Assembly: GCA_002350105.1 (NCBI GenBank)
Contig: DEDT01000041.1
Span: 6,347-70,346 of the forward strand
Source: Selenomonadaceae bacterium UBA2897
GTDB taxonomy: Bacteria; Bacillota; Negativicutes; Selenomonadales; Selenomonadaceae
Length of the DNA stretch: 64,000 nucleotides
Direction: 5' to 3'
Shown: positions 55,929 through 64,000 of the stretch, piece after piece
Layout of the letters: every line of letters begins with the position of its first letter
How positions within the stretch are numbered: position 1 is the first letter of the stretch
The notes under the pieces: model-generated
What the model was told of the DNA's origin: nothing
Databases searched by the model: none
The model's input: only the letters and a program-made list of their open reading frames with translations
Translations under genes and position numbers: made by a program

Positions 55929-57080
55929 TCAAAATGAAAAGATCATCTTGCCTCCGGCAGATTCACCGGGTACCGCGTTTGGCAGTCTCTGCTGAATGGC
56001 ATTCGAGAAATCGCCCGGCGTGCTATACCCCATAGCATCGACAAAAATCTGCAACGCTCCCGTGCTGGAGAATCCCATACGGACGATCCGGCAGGTCATC
56101 CCCTGCAAAGCCTGCACGATCGCATTTTTCTGATTGACACGATCCGTGATGTTCTGGAAGACAAGTAACGTCTTGATATGACGTACCCCACCGCGCGTAT
56201 CGCGCTGCTCTGTCAGGAGTGCCTTCTGCGAAAGGGATTCGACCGCCTTGCGTGCCGCCAGATTCTGCGCTTTCAGAACCGCCGCATTCGCATCGTTACC
56301 CACGGCAGTAAAATAATCCGCAAAGGAATTTACCGCATTATTGTCAAGCCCCACCATGCTGAAGGAAGCCTGCACAACAGCTGAAACCCCCTGTCGCCCC
56401 GGGTTAATCTGAATGGTGGAGAACACGCCATAGAGCACGGCATGGGCATCGCCGCGCTCTTCCATAGACGAGGCGATGGCGCGAATCTGTGTGGCCGACA
56501 GTGGCTGGCCACTGCGAACCTGGTTCTGGACATAGTCGTTTAACCGGGAGCTTTCCCCTACTGCAAAGCCGCCATCTTCCAGCCTGCTGCGTACGTAGGT
56601 AGAGACATCATCCTGACTGCCAAAGATACCCGTCTTACCTGCCAGTGCCACGAGAACACCGTGGCGGTTAGACTGATCACTCAGTGCCGAGATGCGATCC
56701 TTCAGTTTTCCCATCTCGGTCTCAATCGCGTGCGTGCTGACCTCCGCATCGATTGACAGAATGTACATCCCGTCCTCCTGATGCTCATCAAAGACCCGGT
56801 TCAGCTTCACATAGCCGTTGGAATTCGACATGATGCGGTCGGTCAGCACGACGTTCTTGTCCACCAGCGTCGTGCCCGAAACCTGCACGCCGACCCTGGC
56901 CTCGACCAGCGTACGCTCAGCATCCTGAATCGCCTGCTCCCTAGCACGCACCGTATCACCATCTGTGATAACCGCGCGCCCCTGCTGAATCTCCGCCTGG
57001 CAGACCGATGCCTGCCCCCAAAAACTGCACGCCGCTACCGCGACGGCTGCCAAGGCCAGTCGTATATCGGTTCTCCTCAT
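55929..57080 (-). CDS. FlgT-like exported protein
   Basis: 383 residues: a signal peptide, then a clear FlgT-N-like domain (AVITDGDTVRAREQAIQDAERTLVEARVGVQV, followed by NGYVKLNRVFDEHQEDGMYILSIDAEV). The middle domain has an alpha/beta CsgG/FlgT-M-like pattern (GVLVALAGKTGIFGSQDDVSTYVRSRLEDGGF and DAHAVLYGVFSTI). The C-terminal domain begins TLLVFQNITDRVNQKNAIVQAL. FlgT in Vibrio forms an outer-membrane-side flagellar ring. Here there are no flagellar genes nearby, so the role may be different. Confidence 0.65.
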   Translation of the reverse strand: MRRTDIRLALAAVAVAACSFWGQASVCQAEIQQGRAVITDGDTVRAREQAIQDAERTLVEARVGVQVSGTTLVDKNVVLTDRIMSNSNGYVKLNRVFDEHQEDGMYILSIDAEVSTHAIETEMGKLKDRISALSDQSNRHGVLVALAGKTGIFGSQDDVSTYVRSRLEDGGFAVGESSRLNDYVQNQVRSGQPLSATQIRAIASSMEERGDAHAVLYGVFSTIQINPGRQGVSAVVQASFSMVGLDNNAVNSFADYFTAVGNDANAAVLKAQNLAARKAVESLSQKALLTEQRDTRGGVRHIKTLLVFQNITDRVNQKNAIVQALQGMTCRIVRMGFSSTGALQIFVDAMGYSTPGDFSNAIQQRLPNAVPGESAGGKMIFSF

Positions 57081-57095
57081 ATGACAACCTTCTCC

Positions 57096-58334
57096 TCACT
57101 TTTTGCGCTTCTGCTGTGCCAGTTCATTAGACAAATCATAAAAGAGTGACGTAAAGGCATAATACTCTGTCTGCTGCTTCTTCGCCAGACGATCCTGCTC
57201 TGACAGAGCTTTATCTGCCTCCGGCACATCGATCAGGATCAGATGCTTCGTCAGTGGCTCCGCCGGTGCCGCTGCCTGTCCATTTGCATCGATTTCCTGC
57301 TGCGTGAGCCATGCCTTGTACATATGATGCTCCGTGGCCGCCTTGCCCGGATCCATGACTCCGTCATTAACCCCATACACATCCAGCGTAATCTTATTTG
57401 TCGGCTGTTCCCAGGACAATTCCTGCTCACCCAACGGTGTATTGATCCGCATGCGGTTGATGTTTTGGTCCAATGCGTCATTACCGAACACGCTCGGCAG
57501 GACGACCTGATTATGTGCCTGCTGGAAAGCCGCAGTATACACGCTCGCGAGCAGCTGTTGCAGCTTCTGTCCTTTCTCTCCTGGGAAAATTTCATTCTTC
57601 GCGCGCGGGGAACGGAATGTCACACCGGTAACCTGATACGTCCTAAAAGTATTATCGGAATTTCCGCCCGGCTTTAAAGCCTTCTCGACAAATTTATGAA
57701 AATCCTCGACCTTTGCCCGGAATACCATCTGCGTCGCAATAGCCTGCTCCGTAATATCCTCATAGATGGCACGCTTGGTCTCGATACTGACCGGCTGCCC
57801 AATGGACTGCTTCGGTTCAAGTGTCCTGGCACCCATGGGGAGAATCGAAAGGAGGCGCATGCTCTTCTTTCCATCCGCTGCCATCACGTCTTCGCTTTCA
57901 CTTACCATAGTCGTGCGGCTGACCAATGCCAGATTCAGGCCGCTGACGACCGTAGAAGCATAATAGTCCACGCCCTGAGCGCGGGCATGGACATCAAAAG
58001 CCCGGTCGAGCGTAACAATCGGCATCAGCTCCAGCGAAAAATCGTTGGCAAAACTATGATCCGAACCCGTACTGTCCTGCAAGACCAACTGAAAGGGCAG
58101 CTCTCCATTCCCCTGCATACGGAGCAACTGATTCTTGATTTTCTGGTAAACGGCTAATTGCACATCGCCACTCAATAATTCCTGACCGTCCGCTGCGCCC
58201 GGCATAGTAGCAAGAAAAGGTGCCAATGTAACCGGGACAAGCGATTGTTCCGCCGCCCGTGCTACACCAGCACCCTCCAGCATCCATACAGCACAGCATA
58301 AAACCGTCAGGCAGTAGGTGAGTAATCTCTTCAC
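57096..58334 (-). CDS. Exported protein of unknown function
   Basis: 412 residues with a signal peptide (LTVLCCAVWMLEGAGVARA). No recognised domain. A Gln/Ala-rich helical end (KALSEQDRLAKKQQTEYYAFTSLFYDLSNELAQQKRKK in segments) follows a mixed alpha/beta body. It lies 15 bases before the FlgT-like gene and 48 bases after the next upstream gene, in one transcription unit. Confidence 0.6.
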   Translation of the reverse strand: MKRLLTYCLTVLCCAVWMLEGAGVARAAEQSLVPVTLAPFLATMPGAADGQELLSGDVQLAVYQKIKNQLLRMQGNGELPFQLVLQDSTGSDHSFANDFSLELMPIVTLDRAFDVHARAQGVDYYASTVVSGLNLALVSRTTMVSESEDVMAADGKKSMRLLSILPMGARTLEPKQSIGQPVSIETKRAIYEDITEQAIATQMVFRAKVEDFHKFVEKALKPGGNSDNTFRTYQVTGVTFRSPRAKNEIFPGEKGQKLQQLLASVYTAAFQQAHNQVVLPSVFGNDALDQNINRMRINTPLGEQELSWEQPTNKITLDVYGVNDGVMDPGKAATEHHMYKAWLTQQEIDANGQAAAPAEPLTKHLILIDVPEADKALSEQDRLAKKQQTEYYAFTSLFYDLSNELAQQKRKK

Positions 58335-58382
58335 GATATTTCCTCCTGCCTTTGCACCAGCCTATACCATGACAGGCCTGAA

Positions 58383-59189
58383 TTACTGCGCAATCCCCAT
58401 TTTCTGATCGAAGGCCTGCTCCTCAGCCTTGGAGACCTTGCCCGCATCCTTGAACTTCTTGTCCGCCGCCTGCTGCAGCTGCGCACGGGCTTTGGATGCC
58501 TGTTTCTGTGCATTGAGCAGAGACTGCGCCGCCTGCGCATAGGACATCAGTTCTTTTACGGTACTGACCTTGTCGCCCAGGCTGCTCGGATTAGCCAATG
58601 CCTTGGTGGACTGGCCGATAATCATCGAGGCATCACGCAGGGCCAGCGCGTTGTAGAACGCTGCACGGTTGCGGGAGACTTTGGCCTCATGCTGCAACGC
58701 TTTCGTCTGCTCCGTGATATCGGACTCCTTCATCTGATTGATCTGGTCCAGCATCATCTGCGTCTGATCCTTCGTCTCAATCGATCCAGACAAAGAAGTC
58801 TTCATGCCCTCCAGCGCCTTCGGCGTCAAGGAGCCCACATTGCCTAAGAGTGCCTGCTTCTGTTTCAGGTCAGCATTCCACTGGGCAAGGTTCGGATCCT
58901 TCACCAGTGTATGCAGCTGCACCGCCGAGTACTGCTCACAGTAAGCAGCGCGTACCAGATTGAGCAGCATATCCTGTTTCTTATTGGACATGGCTCCGAG
59001 ATCCACATTGAGCTGCTGACCTATCGCCTGCTTAAGCGCTCCACCAAGATTGCCGAGCCCGAACGCCTCAGCAGACTGCATCCCCAATGTCGATGTCTGC
59101 GGCGACGTAATCCCTGCAGGATTCACGAACTGGCCACCGATCCCCAGCATGACGGCCATAGCAACGCTTGCCATTCCTTTTCTCTGCAT
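58383..59189 (-). CDS. Exported helical protein of unknown function
   Basis: 268 residues with a signal-like N-terminus (MASVAMAVMLGIGGQFVNPAG), then FGLGNLGGALKQAIGQQLNVD. An almost entirely helical, Gln/Ala/Lys-rich remainder is compatible with coiled coils. No family recognised. First gene of the second transcription unit of the envelope cluster, preceded by TTGACG-18-TAAAAT and the shared motif. GGAAAGG precedes the ATG. Confidence 0.6.
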   Translation of the reverse strand: MQRKGMASVAMAVMLGIGGQFVNPAGITSPQTSTLGMQSAEAFGLGNLGGALKQAIGQQLNVDLGAMSNKKQDMLLNLVRAAYCEQYSAVQLHTLVKDPNLAQWNADLKQKQALLGNVGSLTPKALEGMKTSLSGSIETKDQTQMMLDQINQMKESDITEQTKALQHEAKVSRNRAAFYNALALRDASMIIGQSTKALANPSSLGDKVSTVKELMSYAQAAQSLLNAQKQASKARAQLQQAADKKFKDAGKVSKAEEQAFDQKMGIAQ

Positions 59190-59245
59190 AAAAATCCTTT
59201 CCTTTCTCTAAAATCCACCCTATAAAAATCTAATCCTCCTTTATT

Positions 59246-59286
59246 TTACTCCCGTTCAACACAGCGCGTCAAGACACATGTCCCAT
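59246..59286 (-). promoter_or_regulatory. Promoter with cluster motif upstream of the helical exported protein
   Basis: TTGACG and TAAAAT with an 18-base spacer on the minus strand; immediately upstream of the -35 region is ATGGGACATGTG (59275-59286), 9 of 12 identical to the motif at the other two cluster promoters. Confidence 0.6.
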
Positions 59287-59333
59287 TTTGCAACATATAA
59301 CCATGCTTCAAAAAGAGACCACACCGTACATGT

Positions 59334-60049
59334 TCAACGTTTGCCAAACCACTGTGCCCAATAATGGTGGCTGTTATCATCGGCTTTGTACACATAGGCT
59401 AATCCCATAACATTGTAATCTGGATAAAGGATATTGGCCTTGTGCGTAGGAGAAAGCATCCAGTTCGCCACTACCGTAACAGGCGAATTCGCTCCCCGCT
59501 GAAGATTTTCTCCCAGCTCAGCAAACTTACCGGCCTGACCGGATGGCACAATCGTATTGAAATCACTGCCATCCGGACGCTGATGTGAATAATATTTCGC
59601 CGCTTCCTGCACGCGGAGCTCTGCATAATGATTGAGCTCGTCGTCCAAACGCAACGGTTTCAGACCCGCTTTTTCCCGCTCCTGGTTCACCAGATCCAGC
59701 ACATCCTGGCGATAATATTTCTGATCAACGGCATTCTCGTCCGAGACCGCACCCAGAATATGGAAAATCAGGCGATAAACCAGCGGCTCTTGTCCGGGAT
59801 CCTGAAAGACGGCCCTGACCTCCACATCGCCCGGCTCCTTGAAGCGCAGGCGGTACTCCCCGTTCTTATAGCGGAATTCCTCTGCTACACGGGGGTTACT
59901 GACGATAAAGCGCACATTCTCCCCCGGATAGGCCCATACCTTTCCCGTCGTGCGAGTATACTCACCCTTGAACTGCTCCGCCGCAAAACACTGCCAACGT
60001 TCAGCAGGCACAGACACACAACCAGAACCATCATAAACCATCTGCGCAT
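59334..60049 (-). pseudogene. CAP/SCP-domain exported protein, frameshifted at signal peptide
   Basis: The signal peptide (MRRWFMMVLVVCLCLLNVGSV) starts at an ATG with GGAGGACG upstream. The mature protein (AAEQFKGEYTRTTGKVWAYPG, then CAP domain NQEREKAGLKPLRLDDELNHYAELRVQEAAKYYSHQRPDG in parts, ending HHYWAQWFGKR) is in another frame. The break is at a four-T run (59985-59988 on the plus strand as AAAA); five T would restore SVFA-AEQF, an ideal signal peptidase site. The CAP signature residues (HQRPDG, GENL) are intact. Either a recent mutation, a phase-variable site or a sequencing error. Confidence 0.75.
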
Positions 60050-60111
60050 AATATCGTCCTCCTCTCTTTTTGGGTTCTTATCCCCATCGTCCCTAAATGA
60101 TTCCCCACCCA

Positions 60112-61368
60112 TTAATCCACTTTGACGCCAATGCTCCGCTCAACGTCGCGATAGAAATCATTGAATACACTGCGCAGGGCATTGCCGAATCGTTCGGTAT
60201 CATCAGCCGCATAATGATGCTGAAATATCGTCTGGCCTGTTGAGGCATCGACCAGGCGCAATGAAGCTCCTACCTTATACCAAAAGGTATAATAGCCATA
60301 ATAATCGTGGACGGATGTCTTATAATATTCCCGCTTGCCCTCATGGGAATTGCCATCCGCATCGGTCCAGGTGAACTTTTTCGTTTCATCCAGATACGTA
60401 CTGGTATCAGCATAGGGCGGATGCCACGTCTGTCCGCGCTGGTAGGTATCCACCGTACCGGTAACGTAATATTGCCCTGCATTCGGCGTATAATCTACCT
60501 TCACGCCTTTCATCCTGTCACCAGCCGCATCCTTGTAGGCATAGTAAATCGTCTTGATCGAGTATTCATCACGCCCCGCAGATGCCGGGAGGTTCAGGTT
60601 CCGAAAGCCAAGCGTCGGTGCGCCTGCTGCTGCCTCCTGCGGCTTATCGCGACGCAGGCGGCTCCAGTCCCCCGTGAAATTCTTGAAAATCTGATTGAGT
60701 GCGTGCTCCGTACTCCGCTCGTAATCCCGGTAATAGTCGATCAGCGTCAGCGTCTTGTTTCCCTCACGATCCAAAAGGGAAAAATCCATATCGAGCATGC
60801 GCAGGTTACTATCATGTGCGGGAATCAGATGACTCTCGTGCCACGAATGATAATTCAGCTTATCCCGGTTGCCTTTCGGCCCATTTTTCTCATCATAATA
60901 CGTCTCGATCTTCACCGTTGTCCATGTCGCAGGAGAATGATCGACGCGCACCTGATCCCAGCGGACATGCGGCAGCAGATATCCATCCGCTGCCGTCGCA
61001 TCATAGACAGCCGCCGCCCGCTCCTTTTCCGTCGCAAAATGATCGCGCAGATGATCATACTTCGGGTTATCCCGCAGGATATGCTTCTTCTCCTCCAGCA
61101 TAGGAGAGAACCCCATCCAATTCACACCCTTGCCGCGTTTGTTCAGGCGATCTAAAAGCATCTTGTTATATTTCGGTGCAGTCTCATAATTGCCATCCTG
61201 CTCCTGAAGGTAACGGATGGGATAAACCACTACTTTCTTGTACTGGTATGGGAGGATCTCCGCATTCTCATCCATCCAGATATTCCCCTCTGCCGATGCC
61301 TGACCACTCCATGCCGTCAGGCACAGCGCTGCCCCTAACAGAAATGCGCCTATTTTCCCGCGCTTCAT
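60112..61368 (-). CDS. Exported protein with C-terminal CsgG-like motif
   Basis: 418 residues: a signal peptide (FLLGAALCLTAWSGQASA), an opening strand VVVYPIRYLQ and ADGYLLPHVRWDQV in the middle. The C-terminal segment VGASLRLVDASTGQTIFQ resembles the last beta-hairpin of CsgG-type domains, and the protein ends SVFNDFYRDVERSIGVKVD. Many aromatic residues (Tyr, Trp) mark the central region. No family name can be assigned. The ATG for MKRGKIG follows GGGGGATGATGGG. Confidence 0.6.
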   Translation of the reverse strand: MKRGKIGAFLLGAALCLTAWSGQASAEGNIWMDENAEILPYQYKKVVVYPIRYLQEQDGNYETAPKYNKMLLDRLNKRGKGVNWMGFSPMLEEKKHILRDNPKYDHLRDHFATEKERAAAVYDATAADGYLLPHVRWDQVRVDHSPATWTTVKIETYYDEKNGPKGNRDKLNYHSWHESHLIPAHDSNLRMLDMDFSLLDREGNKTLTLIDYYRDYERSTEHALNQIFKNFTGDWSRLRRDKPQEAAAGAPTLGFRNLNLPASAGRDEYSIKTIYYAYKDAAGDRMKGVKVDYTPNAGQYYVTGTVDTYQRGQTWHPPYADTSTYLDETKKFTWTDADGNSHEGKREYYKTSVHDYYGYYTFWYKVGASLRLVDASTGQTIFQHHYAADDTERFGNALRSVFNDFYRDVERSIGVKVD

Positions 61369-61399
61369 CCCATCATCCCCCGTCTTTACCTTCCAATCT

Positions 61400-62008
61400 T
61401 CAGGCCGCCTTCTTGAATTTAGCCGCCAAATTCGTCGCTGCAATGCTAAGTGCTTTCTGTACCGCATCATCTTCGCCACTATCATTTCTGGTTAAAATGG
61501 CGTTATACTTCAACTCGCTTTTGCGCCGCGAATCCGCCGTGGCGATAAATACGACCCTGCCTGTATGTGCATCGACAACGCGCATGCTCAGCTCCAGGTC
61601 AACCGTCTTATCCTTGCCTTTGAGCCCCAGCGCTCCACTCTGCGCCTTGATGCTGCTGATGTTCGTCAAATACCCATAGATGAGAAAATCCGCCTTTTTT
61701 TGCAACGCCGGATCAATCCTGCCATTCCCCAAATCATTGAACAGCCGAATCTCTTCCATGCGATGCTGTGTCGTTGCATCCGAAAGATCCTTGACCTCAA
61801 ACGGAAAGGCCGGATCATTTAACTCAGTATACAAGACCCCAACCGGTATTCCGAGCATTTCATCCTGCTCGATGTTCACATTTGTATCTGACACACGGCT
61901 CTGAAAGCCGACAATCGCCACGACCGGTTTCGCCGCATAGGCTGGTGTGCTGGCCACCAGACAGAGCCAGCCCAAAAGCACCAGCAGGCCAAAGCATGCT
62001 TTCTTCAT
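61400..62008 (-). CDS. CsgG-like periplasmic protein
   Basis: 202 residues: a signal peptide (LLVLLGWLCLVASTPAYA) and PVVAIVGFQSRV (first CsgG strand). Then comes a helix with ...GNGRIDPALQKKADFLIYGYLTNI, comparable to the 'GADxxIxGxI' region of CsgG/TolB-N-like folds, then LSMRVVDAHTGRVVFIATADS. It lacks the membrane-spanning insertions of true CsgG. ATG has GAGGTG six bases upstream; ten bases after the preceding gene. Confidence 0.62.
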   Translation of the reverse strand: MKKACFGLLVLLGWLCLVASTPAYAAKPVVAIVGFQSRVSDTNVNIEQDEMLGIPVGVLYTELNDPAFPFEVKDLSDATTQHRMEEIRLFNDLGNGRIDPALQKKADFLIYGYLTNISSIKAQSGALGLKGKDKTVDLELSMRVVDAHTGRVVFIATADSRRKSELKYNAILTRNDSGEDDAVQKALSIAATNLAAKFKKAA

Positions 62009-62018
62009 ATGTCGCACC

Positions 62019-62849
62019 TCACGATTTCACCGCTGGAAACCCATTCTGGCAAAAATCCTTTGCCACATCATTCGCCTGGGCCTCCATGACCTGATTCAGC
62101 ATCTCATCGACCGACATGCCCTTGCCGGTCTGCACAATGGCCAGGTTGAGCATTTGCGCTGTCTTCTTGTTATCGCAATGCCCTTCATAGACATTGCCTG
62201 TCTCCGTATTGACGATGTAATAATCGAGCGAGGCCTTCATCTTTTTGCCACGGGTCTCGCGCTCCGTGCGTGTCGCAAACATCGTATGCTTGAGCCGCAC
62301 ATCCACATCTTTATCATTGACGAAAAGCAGATATTTCGCGCCATTTTGCTTCGCGACCTGCTGAGCCTGCTCCTGAACAGCCGGCGTCAGATGATAGAGC
62401 TGCGCGGGGTGCTCCCGCCACACCTTGACCGCCGCATCATCATAGAAATGCTTCCGCCCCACGACTGCATCAGCATAGCGGATCAGTTTTGCCGCTGCAA
62501 AGCCGTAGTTGAATTGGTGACCGCGCACAATCGCATCCATATGAATGCGCGAGAGCGTCTCATCCGTCCCCGATGCATTGCCTGTACTATGCCGCCCGTT
62601 CTCATTCGTCATATCCGCACTATCGCAATAGACCAGGGGAACCTTTTGCTCGGACAAGAGCTGCGCCAGCTTGTCCGCCAGCGTCTGAAAGAATGCCGGC
62701 TTCAACTCATAATCGCCATAGCTCTGCACCTCGGCGAGCATGACCCTGTCACCCTCAGCCTGCTGCAGAAAACCTGCCTCCGCAGGTGTTGCCACCAAGC
62801 TGAACATAAAAGTGATCAAGCCACACAGAAAAGCAAGCTTCCTCCCCAT
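62019..62849 (-). CDS. Exported protein with CsgG-like fold features
   Basis: 276 residues: a signal peptide (LCGLITFMFSLVATPAEA), DRVMLAEVQSYGDYELKPAFFQTLADKLAQLL, then NGAKYLLFVNDKDVDVRL and LDYYIVNTETGNVYEGHC. The last two match, in order, the GAD-strand and the VDxxTG hairpin seen in its neighbours. Function unknown; nine bases after the upstream gene. Confidence 0.6.
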   Translation of the reverse strand: MGRKLAFLCGLITFMFSLVATPAEAGFLQQAEGDRVMLAEVQSYGDYELKPAFFQTLADKLAQLLSEQKVPLVYCDSADMTNENGRHSTGNASGTDETLSRIHMDAIVRGHQFNYGFAAAKLIRYADAVVGRKHFYDDAAVKVWREHPAQLYHLTPAVQEQAQQVAKQNGAKYLLFVNDKDVDVRLKHTMFATRTERETRGKKMKASLDYYIVNTETGNVYEGHCDNKKTAQMLNLAIVQTGKGMSVDEMLNQVMEAQANDVAKDFCQNGFPAVKS

Positions 62850-62858
62850 TTTACCCCC

Positions 62859-63764
62859 TCACTTTCCTTGTTTCTTCGCGTCCAGCCTTGCTTTCAAACC
62901 GCGCGGTCCTGTCATGGCATCCCTGACGGCAGCCTCCAGCGCAGCCAGTACCTGTTCGCCCTCCAACTCTGCCGTGCCAATGCGAATCAAATTGAGCGGC
63001 GCCCTGGCTACGGTGTTCTTCGATACGCCGCGCCCCACCGAGGCCAGTACAACCTCACTCGTCTCCGTATCCACGAGGCGCATCGAGACCATCGCCGTTA
63101 CTTGATATCGCTTCGTGCCGGCACCGGCAACCGATGTCTCCGATCGGCGTGCCGTCACGCCCATAATGCTGCCGAGCAGCAGATATTGCGCACCGCGCAT
63201 CCGCCCGGTCTGAATATCACTCACCGTATCGACACGCCCCGACGTCCGTAAAGCTGCCTCATCATCCAGAGCCTTCATATTCTCGCGTTCCAAAGGATTG
63301 AATGGCAGATCCTGTATATAATTCTGAACAAAGCCGGTGACCTGGTTCATATCCTCCCGGTTCCATTCCTTCGACACAATGCCCTTGTTCTGAAACGGCA
63401 GAATACCGACCGTCGGATGGCGCATCAGTTTGTTGAGCTGACGGGCTGCCGGATCCGTCTCCACATCAACGCGGGCGCGAACATGAACCACACCGCCCGA
63501 CGTGCTCCGCTCCAAAATATCGATATGGTTCACATAGCCCTGCGAGCTCGTATCGATCTGATCTTTCGTCACAACATTGCTGTTGACCTGCGTCGTCGAA
63601 CGGATCTGTGCCCCCAGGACCTGCTCCACCGCATTACGCGAAGCATCCCGCACAGCACTGGCCTCATCACTGCCATTGCCCTCCACGACAACCTCCTGCG
63701 CAAAGGCCGCCTGCCCCAGGCAAAACAGCGCTGCCACCGTTAACCCCAAAATCCTTTTTTTCAT
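62859..63764 (-). CDS. FlgT-N plus CsgG-like exported protein
   Basis: 301 residues: a signal peptide (GLTVAALFCLGQAAFA) and a FlgT-N-like domain (VVEGNGSDEASAVRDASRNAVEQVLGAQI, YVNHIDILERSTSGGVVHVRARVDVET). A CsgG-like domain follows (HPTVGILPFQNKG, MRGAQYLLLGSIMGV, VSMRLVDTETSEVVLASVGRG). It is first in the left-running unit of the cluster and has its own promoter. The two-domain order suggests it is the founding or scaffold component. Confidence 0.68.
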   Translation of the reverse strand: MKKRILGLTVAALFCLGQAAFAQEVVVEGNGSDEASAVRDASRNAVEQVLGAQIRSTTQVNSNVVTKDQIDTSSQGYVNHIDILERSTSGGVVHVRARVDVETDPAARQLNKLMRHPTVGILPFQNKGIVSKEWNREDMNQVTGFVQNYIQDLPFNPLERENMKALDDEAALRTSGRVDTVSDIQTGRMRGAQYLLLGSIMGVTARRSETSVAGAGTKRYQVTAMVSMRLVDTETSEVVLASVGRGVSKNTVARAPLNLIRIGTAELEGEQVLAALEAAVRDAMTGPRGLKARLDAKKQGK

Positions 63765-63825
63765 TGATCCGCCAGCTTTCCTGCTTATCTCATACCTGCA
63801 CCATACGTAAATTCATGTTTCTGCG

Positions 63826-63883
63826 TATATTATATCGTATGCCTGTCTCTGCCGCAATAAAGGAAAATGCCCTTATGTCCTAT
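63826..63883 (-). promoter_or_regulatory. Promoter with cluster motif upstream of first envelope-cluster gene
   Basis: On the minus strand TTGCGG and TATAAT are 17 bases apart (about 63829-63857). Fourteen bases further upstream is ATAGGACATAAG (63872-63883), identical over 12 bases to the motif at 54996-55007. Confidence 0.6.
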
Positions 63884-63905
63884 AGGATGATCCTCCGCTG
63901 CACCT

Positions 63906-63940
63906 GATAAAAAAAGCCGGTGGCCATAAAGCCACCAGCT
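63906..63940 (-). terminator. Terminator of a gene beyond the right edge
   Basis: GCTGGTGGC pairs with GCCACCGGC, followed by seven T on the minus strand. It ends a transcript entering from the right; the remaining 60 bases show no certain coding frame, though a short reading frame ending near 63953 could be the tail of that gene. Confidence 0.85.
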
Positions 63941-64000
63941 AAATGTAACATGTCATGAAGCCGATATGAGCAGCAAAGTATAATGGCACCATGAATTAAG

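Overview
The window is a dense, high-GC chromosome segment from what looks like a diderm Firmicute of the class Negativicutes (Selenomonas/Mitsuokella-like). It combines outer-membrane machinery (TolC, TonB, ExbB/ExbD, a TonB-dependent receptor, an EnvC-type hydrolase) with Firmicutes-type gene order and families (secG-esterase-rnr-smpB, CsaB with a DUF5693 protein, long-form HPF, SecA with an SEC-C tail). Nearly all genes are on the minus strand; the plus-strand genes are an HD-GYP protein cut by the left edge, recQ, an AAA ATPase and an orphan relB. I saw no rRNA, tRNA, CRISPR array or intact insertion sequence.

Left part (1-30 kb): an HD-GYP fragment converges on a tolC-macA-macB(ATPase)-macB(permease) efflux operon. 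recQ and ssb follow, then ftsE-ftsX-envC-like-ctpA (division-linked peptidoglycan hydrolysis). Next is secA-prfB-DUF2993-DUF5693-csaB (secretion, termination, cell-wall modification). A self-contained TonB-dependent uptake operon follows (exbD-tonB-binding protein-receptor-ATPase-permease-exbB), then hpf and a first amino-acid ABC importer whose leader carries an intrinsic terminator.

Middle part (30-53 kb): a zinc-ribbon protein, a methyltransferase-like/GT2/GT41 glycosylation operon and secG-est-rnr-smpB. A small debris island holds a 25-residue holin-like (type I) toxin gene and an hsdM remnant. Then come a sugar isomerase, pyk, a FliD-like secreted protein, an AAA/DUF4143 ATPase, a DUF3592-like membrane protein and an orphan RelB. 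A pantothenate operon (panS-like transporter, panC, panD) has a leader containing a hairpin with two bulged adenosines that matches the known pan RNA motif. A second amino-acid importer has its own leader terminator, and a MarR-controlled MFP/ABC-2 pump lacks a local ATPase.

Right part (54-64 kb): about ten consecutive minus-strand genes for exported proteins. Several share the FlgT/LPP20-type N-terminal fold and/or a CsgG-like segment ending in a recurring R-x-V-D-x-x-T-G motif; a frameshifted CAP-domain gene lies among them. Three promoters in this block carry a common upstream motif (ATAGGACATAAG twice, ATGGGACATGTG once). This looks like a co-regulated envelope assembly or secretion locus and is the best candidate here for an undescribed system.
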